Positions 21,933 through 33,731 of a stretch of DNA of 64,000 nt are shown piece by piece. Under the pieces are notes generated by a model. That model ran no database searches and was not told the origin of the DNA. It saw nothing but the letters and a program-made list of their open reading frames with translations. A program made the position numbers and the translations under genes. Each line of letters begins with the position of its first letter. The stretch's first letter is position 1. The DNA is from Plasmodium coatneyi (lineage: Eukaryota > Apicomplexa > Aconoidasida > Haemosporida > Plasmodiidae), in assembly GCF_001680005.1 (NCBI RefSeq), contig NC_033559.1, positions 1,054,001-1,118,000 of the forward strand, written 5' to 3'.

Positions 21933-23315
21933 CACATTGTTTTCTTATCAATTTATATAGTATTATTCTTATTGTCGAAATTGTTCTCCGCCAGAATGAA
22001 AGTATATTTTTATTTTCCCCTTCCAAAAATTATTTTAGCGTAGGGGGCGGGAGAAGAAAATATATTCTTAGCCATTTTATTTAACAGAATTTGTTCTTTT
22101 TCCAGGGACATGCGAAACACACTGTCACCCCAAAAGTTCGACATACATGCCTACATATACTTTTCCCTTTTGGATCACGTCTCTTTGAATCTCCTTTCAC
22201 CCCTCAAAGGGGAAGAAAAAAAAAAGCACAAAAGAGAGAACCGGGGTGACGTTTTTTTTTTTTTTCTGTATTCCATCTTTGCGCTTCATCGGTCGGAACA
22301 AAAAATCTAAGATTACATTCTAAACTGCTTTGAAAAGAAAAAAAAACCTTCACCACATGTTTTTTGAAAGTGAGAACATCTGTCCGGGTCTCATGGTTCA
22401 AGGTTTAGGTTTAGGGCAACCAGTTCTGTCCCCCTAAATGTGACTTCTCCCGTTCGGGTGCCGCGCCCCACATTTGGGAAGTTTCATTTGAGGGCGAAAG
22501 AAGGTGAAACACTCCTTCTGTCACTACGCTCACACGGAGGGTGAAGTATGCCAAAGGGTAAAGCTCAAACGAATCCGTGCACCTCCCCAACAAAATGGAA
22601 GACGATACCAAGGCAGTGTCAACCCTGCGGTAGACTTCCCCAAAATGCCATAATCGATTTTGTGAACAAAAATGTAAAGGTCCCTTTTCCGATATGTAGA
22701 ATGCACAGCGTATGAGACACCTCTCAGCTTCTACCGGAGTGTGTGTGTGGAGAATCCTAGTAACTAACTCATTGAGAGGAACTAACTCGGTAAACCATCC
22801 TAGCAAGGATAGGTAAGCAAACTTAACCTGATAGGCAAACCTAATTCGAGAAAAAGTGTAAACTTCCTTTCTCCTCTCAGTACCCCCCGCATGCAAAGTA
22901 AAAAAAAAAAAAAAAAAAAAAAAATGTGTACTGTGCTAGTGAAAAAAAAAAAAAAAAAAATACACGTAACAATCGCAAGTAAAAAAATATACTAAAGTGA
23001 TAAAATGAGGATGTGCCAAGCTGTTATAAACTTCTAAAATGTTAAAATGCTAAATAATAAAATGGTAAATTGTAAAACGCTAATTCTAATATGCTAAAAT
23101 CTTGAAAGGGGGACAAAATTTCATAAAAGGAGTTAAAAGGGAAATGCCATTCGCCCGGCTAGCCCCGCTTTTCCGTTTCTTCCCGTTCCTAATGTATCGC
23201 TGGCCGTAATAAATGAAGGCACACTAACGCGACGCGCGTGACGCAGTGCCCACCACACAGTTTGACGGAGAGCAGACGGCATGACGCCGACCGGATCGCC
23301 TCTGACAAAGCGCCA
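21933..23315. other. intergenic region between tRNA-Gln and the RFC-like gene
   Basis: Contains a GGTTTAGGTTTAGGG telomere-like word near 22400-22415, A runs near 22901-22923 and 22942-22959, and a degenerate series of AAAATGCTAA-like words at about 23030-23105. A minus-strand frame at 22411-22896 has no recognisable features. No gene is called. The 3' part should hold the promoter of the RFC-like gene. Confidence 0.5.
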
Positions 23316-24866
23316 ATGAATCTTTACCTAAATGTGCTGCACGAAATAGAGGCAATCCTTCAAAGGTGCAACGGAGACGTGTATCAAAAGGTTCGAAAAA
23401 TAAACGAGTACATTCGGAAGAACTACGGGGAAGATCAGGAGGAGGTGGTCGCGCGGAAGAGAAGTACTGGTGCAAGGAAGAAAAGAGCCAATTCGAGGAG
23501 GCGAGATGAAAAAGACACGGGCGTGGCAAAATTGACAACGAAGCAGACGGCCAAGCAAGTGGCCAAACTGACAACGAGGCAGACGGCAAAGCTTGCGACG
23601 AAGCAGGGCGAAAACGCGAACAGCATAAAGAACTACTTCAAAGTAGTGAAGAGGGAATCTCCCTCTCCAAACCCGCATAATGCAGACACGCACGCGGAAG
23701 ATGCCAAAACGGAAACATCATCCCAAATGGAAAGAAAAAAAAACAAAAGCACCATTCCACTAATTAACACTTTTTTCTTCTATGGAAATTATAACATTAT
23801 AATAATCATATACTACATAATACATAAAGTAAAGCTACATAATGAGGAGGATATTTTTTGGAGTGACAGCCACCATGGGGGAAGCCCAAATGGAGGTGAC
23901 AAGGATTTCATAATCCATAGTAACAAAAACGTTACACACATTATGTGTCCTCAACTGAAGGACAACGACGTGAAAGGATTGAACGAACTGGTGAATGAAA
24001 TAATATCGTACAAGTTAAACTCCCTTCACATATTCATTGTAGAGTCCTTTAACTCCCTGAATCGTCAATTTAGGAAAATGTTCATGGGAAAAATTAGTAA
24101 AAGTAAAAATATCATTTTCATTCACAGCAGTGTTTGTTTGAATGACATTTCTTTAGCCAACTGTCTGTATGTCCGAATTCCCAAGCCAGACAAACTTTTA
24201 TTCATTTCTCATTTTTTACATTTGTCTGAAGATAAGTACAATATTGATATTTACGATAAGGAGAGGAGGGACTACGTCGAAAATATGATAAGCAGTTGCA
24301 ACTACGACATTCCCCTCATCCTCACCATGCTGTACTTTATAAAAATTAATAACTTCCCAGAGTTGAAAAAAGTTATTAAACTGATTATCAACACGAATGT
24401 AAAAAAGCTAGTTTGTATAATACACAAATGTGTTATTTCTAAAAGTTCCCTTTTCTTGATTAGAAATATTTTGTACTCTATTTTGTATACTTACAATTTT
24501 GACATGGACAATTTCTTGACTCTCTTTTGCAAGCAATTAATTTCCTTCCATAAAGACGATGACAATTATAAGAAGGAGATTTTCTCCTTGTTTTCAGAAT
24601 ATAGTTACTACTGTTCTTTACATGATAATCATATTTGCTCCTTGGAGAGCCTCGCCTCCAAAGTGATCCTCCTTGAACAGAAGTACATCACCACTTTGAA
24701 CCGTAGCTATCCTGCTTCCGAGGATAGGGACGAACTCAGTACTAGTTTTCAGTCCGAGCTCACGTCAGAGCAGCAACCCCAGGAATGCACCTACACGAGC
24801 CCAACCCTGCCGGGGGAAGATTCTCCTGCTATTGCAATCGCAATAGAAAATGCAACTCCTAATTAG
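23316..24866 (+). CDS. divergent clamp-loader (RFC-like) protein lacking a P-loop
   Basis: Single exon, 516 aa from ATG at 23316. Residues 1-40 are helical. Residues 45-100 are basic, with KQTAK/AKLTT repeats. ANSIKNYFKVVKR at 101-113 resembles a PCNA-binding (PIP) box with basic flank but lacks the first Gln. From about 145 the layout follows replication factor C: FFFYGNYNIIIII sits where LxYGPxGxGKT should be, with the Gly/Lys/Thr of Walker A lost. HIFIVESF (238-245) sits at Walker B with E retained, IIFIHSS (266-272) at sensor 1 and YVRIPKPDKLLF at 285-296. About 380-470 is a helical collar ending YYCSLHDNHICSLESLASKVILL, like the C-terminus of RFC3-type subunits. It could be an extra, ATPase-dead clamp-loader subunit or an alternative loader such as an Elg1/ATAD5 relative. 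The fold call is moderate and the exact role is unknown. Confidence 0.6.
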   Translation: MNLYLNVLHEIEAILQRCNGDVYQKVRKINEYIRKNYGEDQEEVVARKRSTGARKKRANSRRRDEKDTGVAKLTTKQTAKQVAKLTTRQTAKLATKQGENANSIKNYFKVVKRESPSPNPHNADTHAEDAKTETSSQMERKKNKSTIPLINTFFFYGNYNIIIIIYYIIHKVKLHNEEDIFWSDSHHGGSPNGGDKDFIIHSNKNVTHIMCPQLKDNDVKGLNELVNEIISYKLNSLHIFIVESFNSLNRQFRKMFMGKISKSKNIIFIHSSVCLNDISLANCLYVRIPKPDKLLFISHFLHLSEDKYNIDIYDKERRDYVENMISSCNYDIPLILTMLYFIKINNFPELKKVIKLIINTNVKKLVCIIHKCVISKSSLFLIRNILYSILYTYNFDMDNFLTLFCKQLISFHKDDDNYKKEIFSLFSEYSYYCSLHDNHICSLESLASKVILLEQKYITTLNRSYPASEDRDELSTSFQSELTSEQQPQECTYTSPTLPGEDSPAIAIAIENATPN

Positions 24867-25437
24867 CAGAAAACTAAACAGAAATGACTTATTATTCAAA
24901 CGGTTTACAAAATATCCAAATGGAGAAAAAAATGAAACACACATCCATACCTACACACAGCAGGGTGGACTTTAAAAATGTCTTCACTTCTGCTCATGCG
25001 CGAACAGAAGAGTGAAGGAAAAATAGGATGATGCTCACCTCACACGAGTCATTCTCCTACGTTGAATCCAATTCGAATACGCCCAAGGGGTGTTAAAATT
25101 ATTGGGGGCATACCTATCTGCGCAGACACATGAACACACACATGCGCATGTATGTATGCCCCGAACGGACGCTCGCGCAAAGCGAATTCGATTAATTTTT
25201 TTTTTTTTTTATACAAAAAAAAGATACAAATTTTTGATACGCAAAAATGCCCCTTTGTTTTTTCATTCCTTGTTTTGTGCCCACGAATTATGGAGGCGCC
25301 TCGGTTGGAAGCAAGCATGAAAAAGCACTACCGCCCACTTCTAACTTATAACATCTAACTTGACACTTTACCCCGTGTGGTGCCGCAAAGCAGCATGCAC
25401 ACTCGCTTGTCCAACTACGTGCCAATATTTTGCAAGA
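24867..25437. other. convergent intergenic region
   Basis: Between the RFC-like gene and the 3' end of MAK16. Only short A/T-run frames; no gene seen. Confidence 0.55.
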
Positions 25438-26722
25438 CTAATCATTTTCGTATGCTATTCGAATCTTCTTCTTGCCTACAATGTGGGTAAAAAAATGGGG
25501 AAAAAATGTAATCACACATGATGCGAAAAAACAGTGGGCAAATGGTTAGATGCCATTCCTTTCCCCCTTGGGGGAATTCCATTGAAGAACGCAACACGCA
25601 GCAGCTGCATGAATGCTTACCCTTCTTGCCGCCTGCCTTGGTGCTCCTCTTCTTCGTGAAGCTTCCGTCGAATTCCTCCACTTCGTCCTCATCAAACAGC
25701 TTCCCTTCCTCCTGCAGAGTCCTGATGTGCTCGCCGTCCACGTACTCCTTCGCAATTTTCTGCTTTCTCTTCGCCTTCTTCCCTCGGGGCTTTTCCTCCT
25801 CATCGATATCGTCCTCCCCATCGTCCTCTTCCTCCACGTCACTTTCCTCTCCCTCTTCATCGTCATCCTCCTCGTCGTCTTCACCCTCCAGGTCGTCCTC
25901 ACTATCATCCTCTAACTCTTCATCTTCATCATCGTCTTCCTCCTCATCGTAATCGTCCTCGTCATCATCGTCTTCTTCTTCTTCCTCCTCTTCGTTTTCT
26001 TCTTCGTCGTCCTCCTCTTCCGCGTCGTCTTCGTCACTGACCTCCTCTTCTTCCTCCTCCTCCTGCTTCTCCAGTTGTTGCTTCTTCTTCCTCTTCTTCA
26101 CGTCTTGCTCGTCCTCCACCTCGTCGAACAGCTTGGCCAACTCGGAGTCCTTATTTTTAACCTTCTTTTTGGGGGTCAAAAATTTATACAAATTGCCATA
26201 CACCCCGCTATTCAACCGGTTGAGCAATTCTTTTTCGACATTATTTAAAATGTTGGCTGCTTTGAGAGCCTTATTTTCCCGGGTCCTATCCCTTCTTTCT
26301 GTTTTCTTTTTAATGGGAACCAACTTTACTTGTTTTTGCAAAATTAATTTCCTACTTCGCTTTAAAATCTCTTTCATCCGTACATATCTCTTCATGCATT
26401 TTTTTATTTGCTTTATATTATGGGTGTACTTCATTTCTTTATAGATAGCATTGAATGCTTCCTTTTTGTTTTGACTTAGCTGGATTCTGGTCCACATGGA
26501 GCTCGGAAGGTGGGCCTTCTCGGGGTACTTTAAGTATAAATAAATTTCTCCCTTATCTAAAATGACTGTTCCGTAGACACTGTTACTTAGAGGGCAGTTC
26601 ACCTTGGTACATAGTCCCGTAACGTTATATTCATTCATGCAGAACATCTGTGTCTGCGTTTTTTTTTTGAACGAGCATTTTCCCTTGCCCAGGATTTCCC
26701 ACGTGATGGTGTCGTCATTCAT
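25438..26722 (-). CDS. MAK16: ribosome biogenesis protein MAK16, two exons
   Basis: Exon 1 is 25621-26722 and exon 2 25438-25475, joined across a GTAAGC...TTGTAG intron in phase 1, giving 379 aa. MAK16 is a nucleolar factor needed to make the large (60S) ribosomal subunit. The N-terminal 200 residues are a clear match: ITWEILGKGKCSFKKKTQTQ, FCMNEYNVTGLCTKVNCPLSNS, then SSMWTRIQLSQN, KQVKLVPIKKKTERRDRTRENKA and VEKELLNRLNSGVYGNLYKF. About 110 acidic residues with an almost unbroken D/E run follow, then a K-rich part. The tiny exon 2 restores the family ending (KKIRIAYEND, where relatives have a basic stretch then xIEYE). Reading through the intron instead gives an unrelated Cys-rich tail, so the spliced form is preferred. 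Confidence 0.95.
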
Positions 26723-28525
26723 TTTGGCTTTTCTTCCTCAGGAGTGTGATGTGGCAAAAATTGCAAAGCAGTTTCTTCTACTTCCTCTTCGCCCTTGCTT
26801 TCAACGCTACAACGCGTATTGAACGGACGAGCGCACGCAAACGGTAGATTCGTCCTACCTCTTTTGCAGCGTGCGATGATGCGCAATTTATTTATGTACA
26901 GATAAACTGGCGACAAATTATTTCCATCTCATATACATATTATGCTTGGGGTCCAAAGGAAGGATTCGCTTTTTTCCTTCTGGGTGATTCCCTTATAATA
27001 GCTATTACATCTGTTTAAACAGTGCCCTCTTGAAAAACAGAGCACGGCATAGGCTTGACTGTTTTCTACCACTTTGGGAGGTGGCATCACAATGGAATAT
27101 GCTTTGTAGGTACCTTTATATGCGCCCCTCTACAGTTGTAAATCTGCAGTTGTATACATAACCCTTTCGCTTTTTTTTATTTTTTTATTTTTTTTTCCTC
27201 TTTGAATAAAATGCTCATCCTTAGCAAGGCGTATTTATTTCTTTATTTTTTCCCGAAAAAAAAAAAAAAAAAACTCGCGAGCTCGGGATTACCCATACTC
27301 AGTGCAATGTTACATAATATAGTGCGCATTTTTATTTACATAATATGCACCGCGGAGTTTTCTGTTGCTTCTTTATCCCCTGGGGGAGAACAAAATATCT
27401 CAGTGCTTTCAAAAATGAACATATAAAAATAATCTACCTAGGAAATTATGTATCACTGGGGGAAGGGGGCCTATTTTTTTACCTGGCCAGATTGGCATAC
27501 AATTTGAATTCTCCGTTGCGGGTAGAAGCGATGCCACTTCAGATTAACTACCAATTGAGGGAAGCAAAATTTGGTGCCACCCTCTGACAGGTGAGTTGGA
27601 AATTTTTTCCGCGTTACAAAATGGCGTTTTCTTCATGTAGGCGCGGAGGAAACAGGAAAGACTGGCTGGCGAATAGATTAAATGATGAATAAAAATTAAA
27701 GGCGTGTTATACCATTGGCATATTTCTAAATGGCCTACATGTAGAGGGGAGTATTAAGATACCTGTACGATGTGCCCCCTTGGCTGACAACTCACTTGCA
27801 ATGTCGCTTGACAGCCTCTCGAAAAGACATGAGCGCAAATTTTCCATAGAGTTCCCATCTATAATTGCATTAACCCAAACGGGTTGAAAGATTACCATCA
27901 TGTGAAAAAGAAAAATACACCACAGAGAAGAACATGTGCGCCATGTCCCCCAGCTGTAAGCTTGTAAGTATCAACAACCCCGCGGCACCATAAAATGGTT
28001 GCGACTTAGGAAGCGCCCCCCCTCCTGATAGTTAATTTAAAATTGAGATGTCATTCAGTTGGCAAACAAAATAAGTAAGGATGTAAGTACAAGTGTTAGT
28101 AAGAGTGTAAATAAAAAGTGTAACACACGCAATTTAGCAAAATTACGAATTAAAAAAAAAAAAAAAAAAAACGAATTCGCGCAGCCATTTGGGTTTCTGT
28201 GCATATGTGCACTTGTTTAATTCTATTTTTTTCTTCACATGCAAAGTCGCTAAACGTGTGGCGACAAAGAGCAACAACGTGAGATAGAGAAGCTAAAAAA
28301 CGGACGTTCATACAAAGGAGCATGTACACACGTAACAACTCTGTGCAGATTAATTTGACACTGATTAACTTATCATTTGCTATCTCACGGGGGGAAAAAA
28401 AAAGCCAATGGGACAATGGGATAGTAATAAAAAATGCGACTTGGCAGTAATGACCAAATGGGATATGATGAGAATACGCGGAAAATTGGATTTACCTTCC
28501 TTATCTATACACCGCATGCACTCAT
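26723..28525. other. intergenic region, no gene seen
   Basis: Upstream of MAK16 and downstream of the WD40 gene. It has A runs near 27256-27273 and 28151-28170. Short frames at 27202-27587 and 28150-28416 are low-complexity or lack coding character. Confidence 0.45.
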
Positions 28526-28699
28526 TCACATGTGCCTACTGCAATTCTCCCAGCGCTTCTCAATCCTTGCCTTCTTCTCGGAATCCTTCCGTCGCTGATA
28601 ATTTTGTTTTCTCTTAATTCTGCGTGAAATTTGTTCTGGATCTTCTTCGGGGATTCCAAATACCCTCCGGAAATTCGCGCGCAAGCATTCGGGACACTT
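28526..28699 (-). CDS. possible terminal exon, basic and CPEC-containing (orphan)
   Basis: On the minus strand a pyrimidine-rich tract ending TTGTAG at 28700-28702 opens a 57-codon frame starting KCPECLRANFRRVFG. It is then strongly basic and charged (RRIKRKQNYQRRKDSEKKARIEKRW) and stops at TGA 28526-28528. It has no ATG start, so it would have to be spliced to something upstream. The obvious candidate is the WD40 gene, whose own last exon could end at a donor near the KDKKK segment instead of at its TAA-type stop. A second frame in the same stretch is also open but shorter. I could not find a strong matching donor. Treat as tentative. Confidence 0.35.
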   Translation of the reverse strand, partial: KCPECLRANFRRVFGIPEEDPEQISRRIKRKQNYQRRKDSEKKARIEKRWENCSRHM

Positions 28700-28770
28700 C
28701 TACAATTTTGTGAAGAGGTATATTAAGAGAAAAGGAGATGAAGAAGGAAAAGAAACTGTGTGTTTTTAAC

Positions 28771-31700
28771 TCAATAAGTAACACCGTCGGTGTAACCCTG
28801 TTCTCTGTGTGACAACCCGATCTGTGGACACATCAGAAGATGGACCCTCCCATCCCAGACAATACTTATCCTAACTTTTTTTTTGTCCTTCATTTCCGAT
28901 TCGCTAATTTTGGGATAGTTCCTTAAAATTCGAATGAAGCCTTTATCGTCCCCGCATATGATGGTCTGAGCAAAAAAAAAAATAATAAATTTTTGGAAAG
29001 TTGAAATGTAAATGAAGAGAGGTGTACATTGTACAATTTTTTGTGCACAAAAATGTGCACTGTGGGGTTCCCATTTCGACGGGTAAAATAAAGCGAACGA
29101 TTCGCTGCTAAACGTATCAGTTTGGTAATCCACGTAGGGGTATATCCGTCCAATCGCCTACACAGGGCTATACCCCCCGTGGCTACTTCACCATTACGCC
29201 AAATGGCCATACCGTCATGGAGCTATTCGAGGCAAGGACCTCCACGGACTTCCCACACACACTCTCCGAAGTGTAGTTGAGGAATTCCCCATCACGTAAC
29301 GAAAAAAATAAAAGGGCACCAAAATCAAAACTTTCACCACTTATATTATTCTTTAATTTTTCATCTTGGATGTTATTTTTTAATATTCTTGTCTTAAATA
29401 TTTCGCTTCTGTCCCGCGTACTCATGCGCATGTTCCTCGTGGCGATATCGCGTGCCTCTCCTCTCTTCGTGTTCGAACAATCTGCGTAATTAAAAAAGCT
29501 TTCGCAGAGCCTTATTCTCTGTAATCTGCTCGAGCTGTATAGGCACAGGATCTCCGCCATCAAGCTGTGGTTGCACAAATCCGGGTCTCTCAAACCTTCC
29601 AACGGGGGAAAAGCAGGGGGGGATGTAAAAGTGTAGTTTGCATAGGTGTACGTAGATGTGCACAGACAGGTAGGATATGAGGTTCCCCCTTTTCCAGTGT
29701 CGGAGAAGAAAACAAACCTGGGACATGAATGGCATACATCTTCTTCAGCACACTCGCGTCTAACTCCCAAAATTCTATCAAGTCCCACGATATTGTAAAG
29801 AACTTTTTGCTTATCTGGGGGGGGAAGATTAAAAAAAAAAGAATTATTCCACAATGCTACATTTACATGTAGGTTATTTGCCCACAAATTAAGGACAAAG
29901 TTGTTCGATCTTCTTTTAACTCTCGACACGAATATTTTAAAGGCATAAGATACTCGCCCGACGCGTGCATGTGCGCAAATGTCCGTATGAACTTCACCTG
30001 GTTGTGGTACACCTTTCCATTTATGGGAGATGGGTGCTAAAGGGAGTTACGAACGGGGGAAAAAATTCGTATAATTAGCGTTATGAAAAAGGGAAAAAAC
30101 TGCAACAGGGACAGGTCAGCATAGGGGCAACACTCCGCTCGGCATGCCTCCTTCCGTAAGTACCTCTCCCTAACAGAGACACCCCTCACGTTCACTCATT
30201 CCAGTTCCTTACATCGTAAAAAACGAAAGCCGTGGGCTGAAATGTGTACGTGTTTTTAACCTTCTGTCTCGTCTTCTTCAACAAGTCGTAAATTCGCAGC
30301 GAAGACCCCTCCTGCTTTATCTGTAAATGTTAAGAAAAAAAAAAAAAAGACCGATCTGTGTTTATCCAAATGATGTGAACACAAGCGGAGTGAAGTTAAG
30401 AAGAAGCACTAAGCACATGGGAGGGGTGAACAGTTCAAATAACACCAATAGAAGTCTTCTGTAGACGTGACGATAGTGGCCAGACAAACTGCCCCCCCCT
30501 AGAGCGCATTACCAACAGCTTCGAAATGAGCAGCTCCAGGAACTGCATTTCCTTCCTTGGCAAAATCGATATTGTCGTTTCGACCTGGTGCGGGAAGTAA
30601 AAAAAGAGAAGTAAAAAGATTCACGATTTAGCTTTTCCAATTTTTGAGCATACAAAGAAGTATATACATATGCGGAGAAGTGGGCACTTCGCAAAAGGTA
30701 TAAAATCAGGACATACAAGTCTCTCTCCGTTCTCGATGTCAAACAAGGCCAAAGGAATGGTGTTATTTATGGGTTGCTTAAACATGGCCACCAATCCGTC
30801 CGAAACTCTGCAGAAAAAGGGGGTAGTGCTTTCCTTTTTAATGATGGGTGGGAGGATGTACATAGAAAAGTTCAATTCTATGCCTGTGTTGATATGTTCT
30901 TTTATTTCCTCTCCTTCTGGAATGCACATATTTGTTCATATTTCATCCAGCCTTCTTATATGCACAGGATCATATAAGGAGACTTCTCCCCCACCTTTTA
31001 CCCACCTGATTTCCTGAAATTCTTCTTCTATTTCAAACACCTGCTCATATGTCCGCATGTCCCAAAAGGTGTACGAGTTGGTGTTCAGGTTAGCAGCTCC
31101 TATTCGTCCATTTGTCTCTTCGGGGGGAGGGAAAAGGCGTCGATAAGAACATGAACCCCGTGTTTTCGTTGGTAGAGGAGGCAACATAAAAATGCGTTGT
31201 AAGCGTTTCCGCACTATCAGCCATCTACGCATCTACGATCCACATGGGTATGGTCAAACACGCGCTCATCTGGACGTTCTCCTCCCATTTTCGTACCGCA
31301 GAATTCAAAGAAGGCGGGGTGACTCAGGATGACCTTTTCTGCAAAGAGGGAAGAAAATGATTAAACGAGGGAAATCTGGGCAAATGCACCCATGTATAGT
31401 GCACCCAGGTAGAGCACACCCCTGTGATATTTTTTCGCTCCCTATTTTGCTTCCCTCCAGGATCGTGGAGAGGGGGTTACCGAACAGGGTGCCAAGTTTA
31501 GACGAGTCCGTTTTTCCTATCCTTAGGTCCTATTGGCGGAAAAAAGAAGGAAACACCACATTTGGCATGTAATTACACAGTGTCGCACACATCGATATAA
31601 TTTGGCAAAGTCCCATCTTTCGCGACGACGTCTATGGGCAAGCCACTGTTCTCTCCACCTTACACAACAATCGATCACTTTGCACTGCAGGTGGGCCGGG

Positions 31701-32604
31701 AAAGACGCGTATGCCACTATCAAGGTATTGTTGTACGAATTGTGCACAATCGTATGGACCACTGAATAACTGCTCGGATTAATTTCGCACAAAAACTTCC
31801 CATTCACCACATCGTAAGCCCTAGATATTCCAGAAATTAACAAAACAACGATGACATCGTTGGCCAGAACAATTTCCTTAATGGGAGAACGTTCAATGCT
31901 CAAGCTGTTAACGGGCATGTTCTCATATATATCTATCATTTTTATCGTCTTGTAATTACAACATATGTTTTTCTGAATAACTTTGCTTTTATTTATTTTG
32001 GAGGATATGCTTCTCGGGATGTTATTTCCATATTTTTTGCGTTCTTTCATGTATTCCAGCATTTGCGAAACAAATGAAGTGTTAAAGGGTTAAAAAAGAA
32101 GAAAAAGGAAAACGCAGGATCCAGAAAAAGGGTTGACAACCAAAGGTGAATAACACGACAACGGTAGGTTAATGTGTGTGAGAGCGACTATACGATGCAC
32201 CACTAATTCGAAATATGCCTCCCTGGGGGGAAGCTCTTCATGTATATGAGCGTGATTCCCCTGGCAGCTAAGACCACAATGTCGCGGGGAACTGTGAAGA
32301 GAGGTGGTTGCACAAACTGCAGGGTGTCCTTGCAAGTCGTTATGTTTGTCTATCCAGAAACAATTCAGACGCGAAAAGGTAGAGAGGTGGAGAAGCGAAG
32401 AGGCAGAGAAATGAAAAGGTGAAGAAACGAATAAAGGAACAAAAAGAATGGGGCGCCTCCACGGTGGCACAAATGAAAACCAAGTAGAACAAACAAATAA
32501 TTTCACGAAAATATTCTTGTGACATAAAATACTTTAAAATGACAATTAAAAATTAAGGTTACTGTTAAAAAGGAGGGGGACGTTGTCGCGTAAATAAAAG
32601 CCAT
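28771..32604 (-). CDS. WD40-repeat protein, about thirteen exons
   Basis: Proposed exons: 32563-32604 (ATG, MAFIYATT), about 32206-32316, about 31664-32062, 31481-31529, 31297-31338, 31006-31117, 30717-30807, 30513-30584, 30213-30320, 29998-30036, 29718-29814, 29213-29595 and 28771-28965. Phases agree at all junctions except between the second and third exons, where I found no clean donor and acceptor. The product is about 580 aa of repeated beta-strand units: VVLLISGISRAYDVVNGKFLCEI, SYTFWDMRTYEQVFEIEEEF, PLALFDIENGERL, SLRIYDLL, WDLIEFWELDASV and a final IICGDDKGFIRI blade. These follow a conserved but poorly studied eukaryotic WD40 family I know mainly from plants. Such propellers act as scaffolds. 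The partner is unknown. The fold is fairly sure; the 5' and 3' ends are not. Confidence 0.7.
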
Positions 32605-33731
32605 GGTGCGGAAACAACCCCCCGGGCGCGTGCTCATTAATGCGTGCAGGTGGCACACTGACGGGCTTGCATGCAGGTATGCATACATACAACCGGGTAC
32701 GGCTGTGGGCGACTTGCGTAAACCGTAGGGGGACCACGACAAAAAAAAGAGGGACAACCCCACAGAAGATAATTAACAATTGGTAGCATCAAAAAAATGA
32801 GTAGTAAAAATGCGCAAACACAAAAAGGTGGGGGTATATCCCCTCAAATTACGTGGGGAAGAACAAAACCAAATATATTTGTGCATAGAGATAGCAGCAC
32901 AAAGTACACCCACATGTTGACATAAATATACACGTTGGTTACGTTGAGGGGGGTTACCAGGTGCATGCGTGTTGTGCATACATATGCGCACGTGTGTACA
33001 CGCTGAAACAATAACTGGGCTGCTACGTTTTTATTATCTACATACGCGAATAATCATCTACATTTTCTTTATTTCTTTCATTCATTCCTTTTTTAAGCAA
33101 TACATTCATCCTATCTTGTCCCGTAGTAGTCGTTTATAAGGGATTTAAATGTATCTTCTTTTTTTTTTCCCACTTGTTTGGTCTTCCTCAAGCAAAACAA
33201 CGAAATGGGAAAAAATGTGTCTATAAAAAAAGGATAAAAAAAAGGCAACTGATGCACATTCAACACAGCCTATTCGTGTGTACGTACTTTAAAATAAAAA
33301 AAGAGAAACGGACGAAATAACGTTTCATAATGATGACGCAATTCCCAATCTGAACAGAACAAACAAAAGATTTTTTTTTTTTCTCCCCAATGAGCGAAGA
33401 GAAGAGGTGATTTAATAAAATAAAAGGGGGGAAAAAATACAACATCCCAGTGAGGATGTACATGTCGCAAAGCAGGTGTCCTCATAAGCCCATCAACCGC
33501 TTAGCGCGCAGACATCGCACCTGACGTGGCACTGCAAAGGTGAAATGCGCTGCACCTTACATGTGTAACCTTTTTTCGCCCATCAGAAGGAGAAAAAAAA
33601 AAATAAATAAATAAAAAATCGCTGACACGAAAACACCCTCCCATATCAGTTCATGATGAAGAGCAAAAAAAAGAAAAATTTCCCACTGAAAAAATGACAA
33701 GCGAGGAGAACGCCACACGAAGGAGCGCAAA
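32605..33731. other. divergent intergenic region
   Basis: Between the probable start of the WD40 gene and the exonuclease gene. AT-rich with ACACGTGTGTACAC-like alternating words near 32985-33003. No coding exon seen. Confidence 0.5.

Noticed and set aside
23224..23693. Minus-strand frames over the RFC-like N-terminus
   Set aside because: Antisense shadows of the basic repeat region.
25438..25620. MAK16 C-terminus read without splicing (Cys-rich tail)
   Set aside because: Good GTAAGC donor and TTGTAG acceptor exist, and the spliced product restores the family C-terminus.
25518..25952. Ser-rich plus-strand frame
   Set aside because: Antisense shadow of the MAK16 acidic codons (GAA/GAT read as TTC/ATC/TCC).
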